Positions 63,638-64,000 of a stretch of 64,000 nt of DNA are shown one piece after another. Position numbers and translations under genes: made by a program. Below the pieces are notes generated by a model, which did no database searches, was not told the DNA's origin, and saw only the letters and a program-made list of their open reading frames with translations. Origin of the DNA: Geodermatophilus amargosae (GTDB taxonomy: Bacteria; Actinomycetota; Actinomycetes; Mycobacteriales; Geodermatophilaceae). Position 1 is the first letter of the stretch. Every line of letters starts with the position of its first letter. The stretch lies in contig NZ_FPBA01000003.1 of the NCBI RefSeq assembly GCF_900116515.1, positions 358,142-422,141 of the forward strand. The letters run 5' to 3'.

Positions 63638-63661
63638 TGAAGATCGCCAGGACAGGTCCTA
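63638..63661 (-). repeat. Right terminal inverted repeat of IS5 element
   Basis: Read inward on the minus strand it begins TAGGACCTGTCCTG and matches the left end at 20 of 24 positions. The end abuts the start of a second IS5-like element. Confidence 0.85.
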
Positions 63662-64000
63662 AGAGATCGTTTCAAGATGAGCTCGGCGTGCCTCCCGCGG
63701 TGATCTGCCCGACCTGCCGAGGCTGTGGTGGGTGATCGAGGAGCTCGTGCCGGATGAGCTGTGGAAGCGGATCGCACCACTGCTCCCACCGCCAAGGCCA
63801 CGCCGCTATCGCCATCCCGGCCGCCGGCCGATCGATGACCGCGCCGCGTTGGCCGGCATCGTCTTCGTGCTCAAGACCGGGATCACCTGGAACCAGCTGC
63901 CCACCTCGCTGGTCGGCTGCTCGGGGGTGACCTGCTGGCGGCGGCTGCGGGACTGGACCGAGGCCGGTGTCTGGCCGGCGCTGCACGAACAGCTACTGGC
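63662..64000 (+). mobile_element. Second IS5-like element, left end only
   Basis: Begins directly after the first element with AGAGATCGTTTCAAG, resembling IS5-type terminal repeats, followed by a plus-strand transposase N-terminus. The right end lies beyond the window, so boundaries and integrity cannot be judged. Confidence 0.6.
63733..64000 (+). CDS. IS5-family transposase, N-terminal part (cut by window end)
   Basis: Open to the window edge (89 complete codons). GTG at 63733 starts VIEELVPDELWKRIAPLLPP, the DUF4096-type helix-turn-helix N-terminus of IS5 transposases, followed by PIDDRAALAGIVFVLKTGITWNQLP, typical of the next conserved block. Different from the transposase of the neighbouring element in sequence, so a separate insertion. 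The catalytic domain is outside the window. Confidence 0.8.

Larger units (their letters stand above)
62736..63661. mobile_element. IS5-family insertion sequence (IS427-like group)
   Basis: About 926 bases including flanking TA dinucleotides, bounded by 24-base imperfect inverted repeats, with one transposase gene on the minus strand that reaches the left repeat. Length, DDE transposase, two-frame organisation and TA target fit the IS427-like group of IS5. Assignment to a named IS needs a database search. Confidence 0.88.

Overview
The window is very high-GC DNA (most third codon positions are G or C) from an actinobacterium. Gene content suggests a Frankiales/Geodermatophilaceae-like organism: a sufR-sufB-sufD-Rieske-sufC-sufS-sufU-sufT operon, convergent ctaA and ctaB, the TreX/TreY/TreZ trehalose route, an Rpf resuscitation factor behind a c-di-AMP riboswitch, LigC/PolDom end-joining enzymes and a large Ter (TerC/TerD) stress locus. 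The family assignment is inference; no rRNA or tRNA gene is visible.

Layout. 1-7.1 kb: minus-strand SUF iron-sulfur cluster operon with its own SufR-type regulator. 7.1-11.9 kb: a ClpC-like unfoldase and the haem A enzymes CtaA and CtaB. 12.0-19.6 kb: a surface-glycan region with a membrane-anchored glycoside-hydrolase-like protein, GT4 and GT2 glycosyltransferases, a methyltransferase and two FemAB/GNAT-like acyltransferases. 19.7-40.8 kb: the Ter locus. It holds four TerD-domain proteins (one fused to vWA), two TerC-family membrane proteins, an unusual Hsp70 with a large partner, three AIM24 proteins, and an overlapping-gene metabolite module (CitE-like aldolase, PRTase-TRSP, StiP/PELOTA protein, HAD phosphatase). 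The canonical TerC gene has a yybP-ykoY Mn2+ riboswitch in its leader. 40.8-45.1 kb: a secreted alpha/beta hydrolase and uvrB. 45.1-53.2 kb: glgX/treX, treY, a c-di-AMP riboswitch with rpf, treZ and a RibD-like reductase. 53.2-57.9 kb: a VOC protein, DNA ligase LigC, a lipoprotein hydrolase and a LigD-type polymerase domain. 57.9-64.0 kb: a mobile region with three tyrosine recombinases (one frameshifted), an excisionase-like protein, an orphan HicB-like antitoxin and two abutting IS5-family elements, the second cut by the window end.

How the genes fit together. The Ter locus is the most interesting part. A Mn2+ riboswitch leads into TerC, two TerD genes, TerD-vWA and then four metabolite-module genes, mostly with 4-bp overlaps, which suggests coordinated metal sensing, protein quality control (Hsp70 pair, AIM24) and synthesis of a nucleoside-like metabolite. 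Bacterial Ter modules of this kind have been described by comparative genomics. The features that look less documented are the lidless Hsp70 with an enlarged interdomain region, its neighbour with J-like segments, and an 8-nt complementarity between the riboswitch and the TerC ribosome-binding site that gives a concrete translational-switch model.
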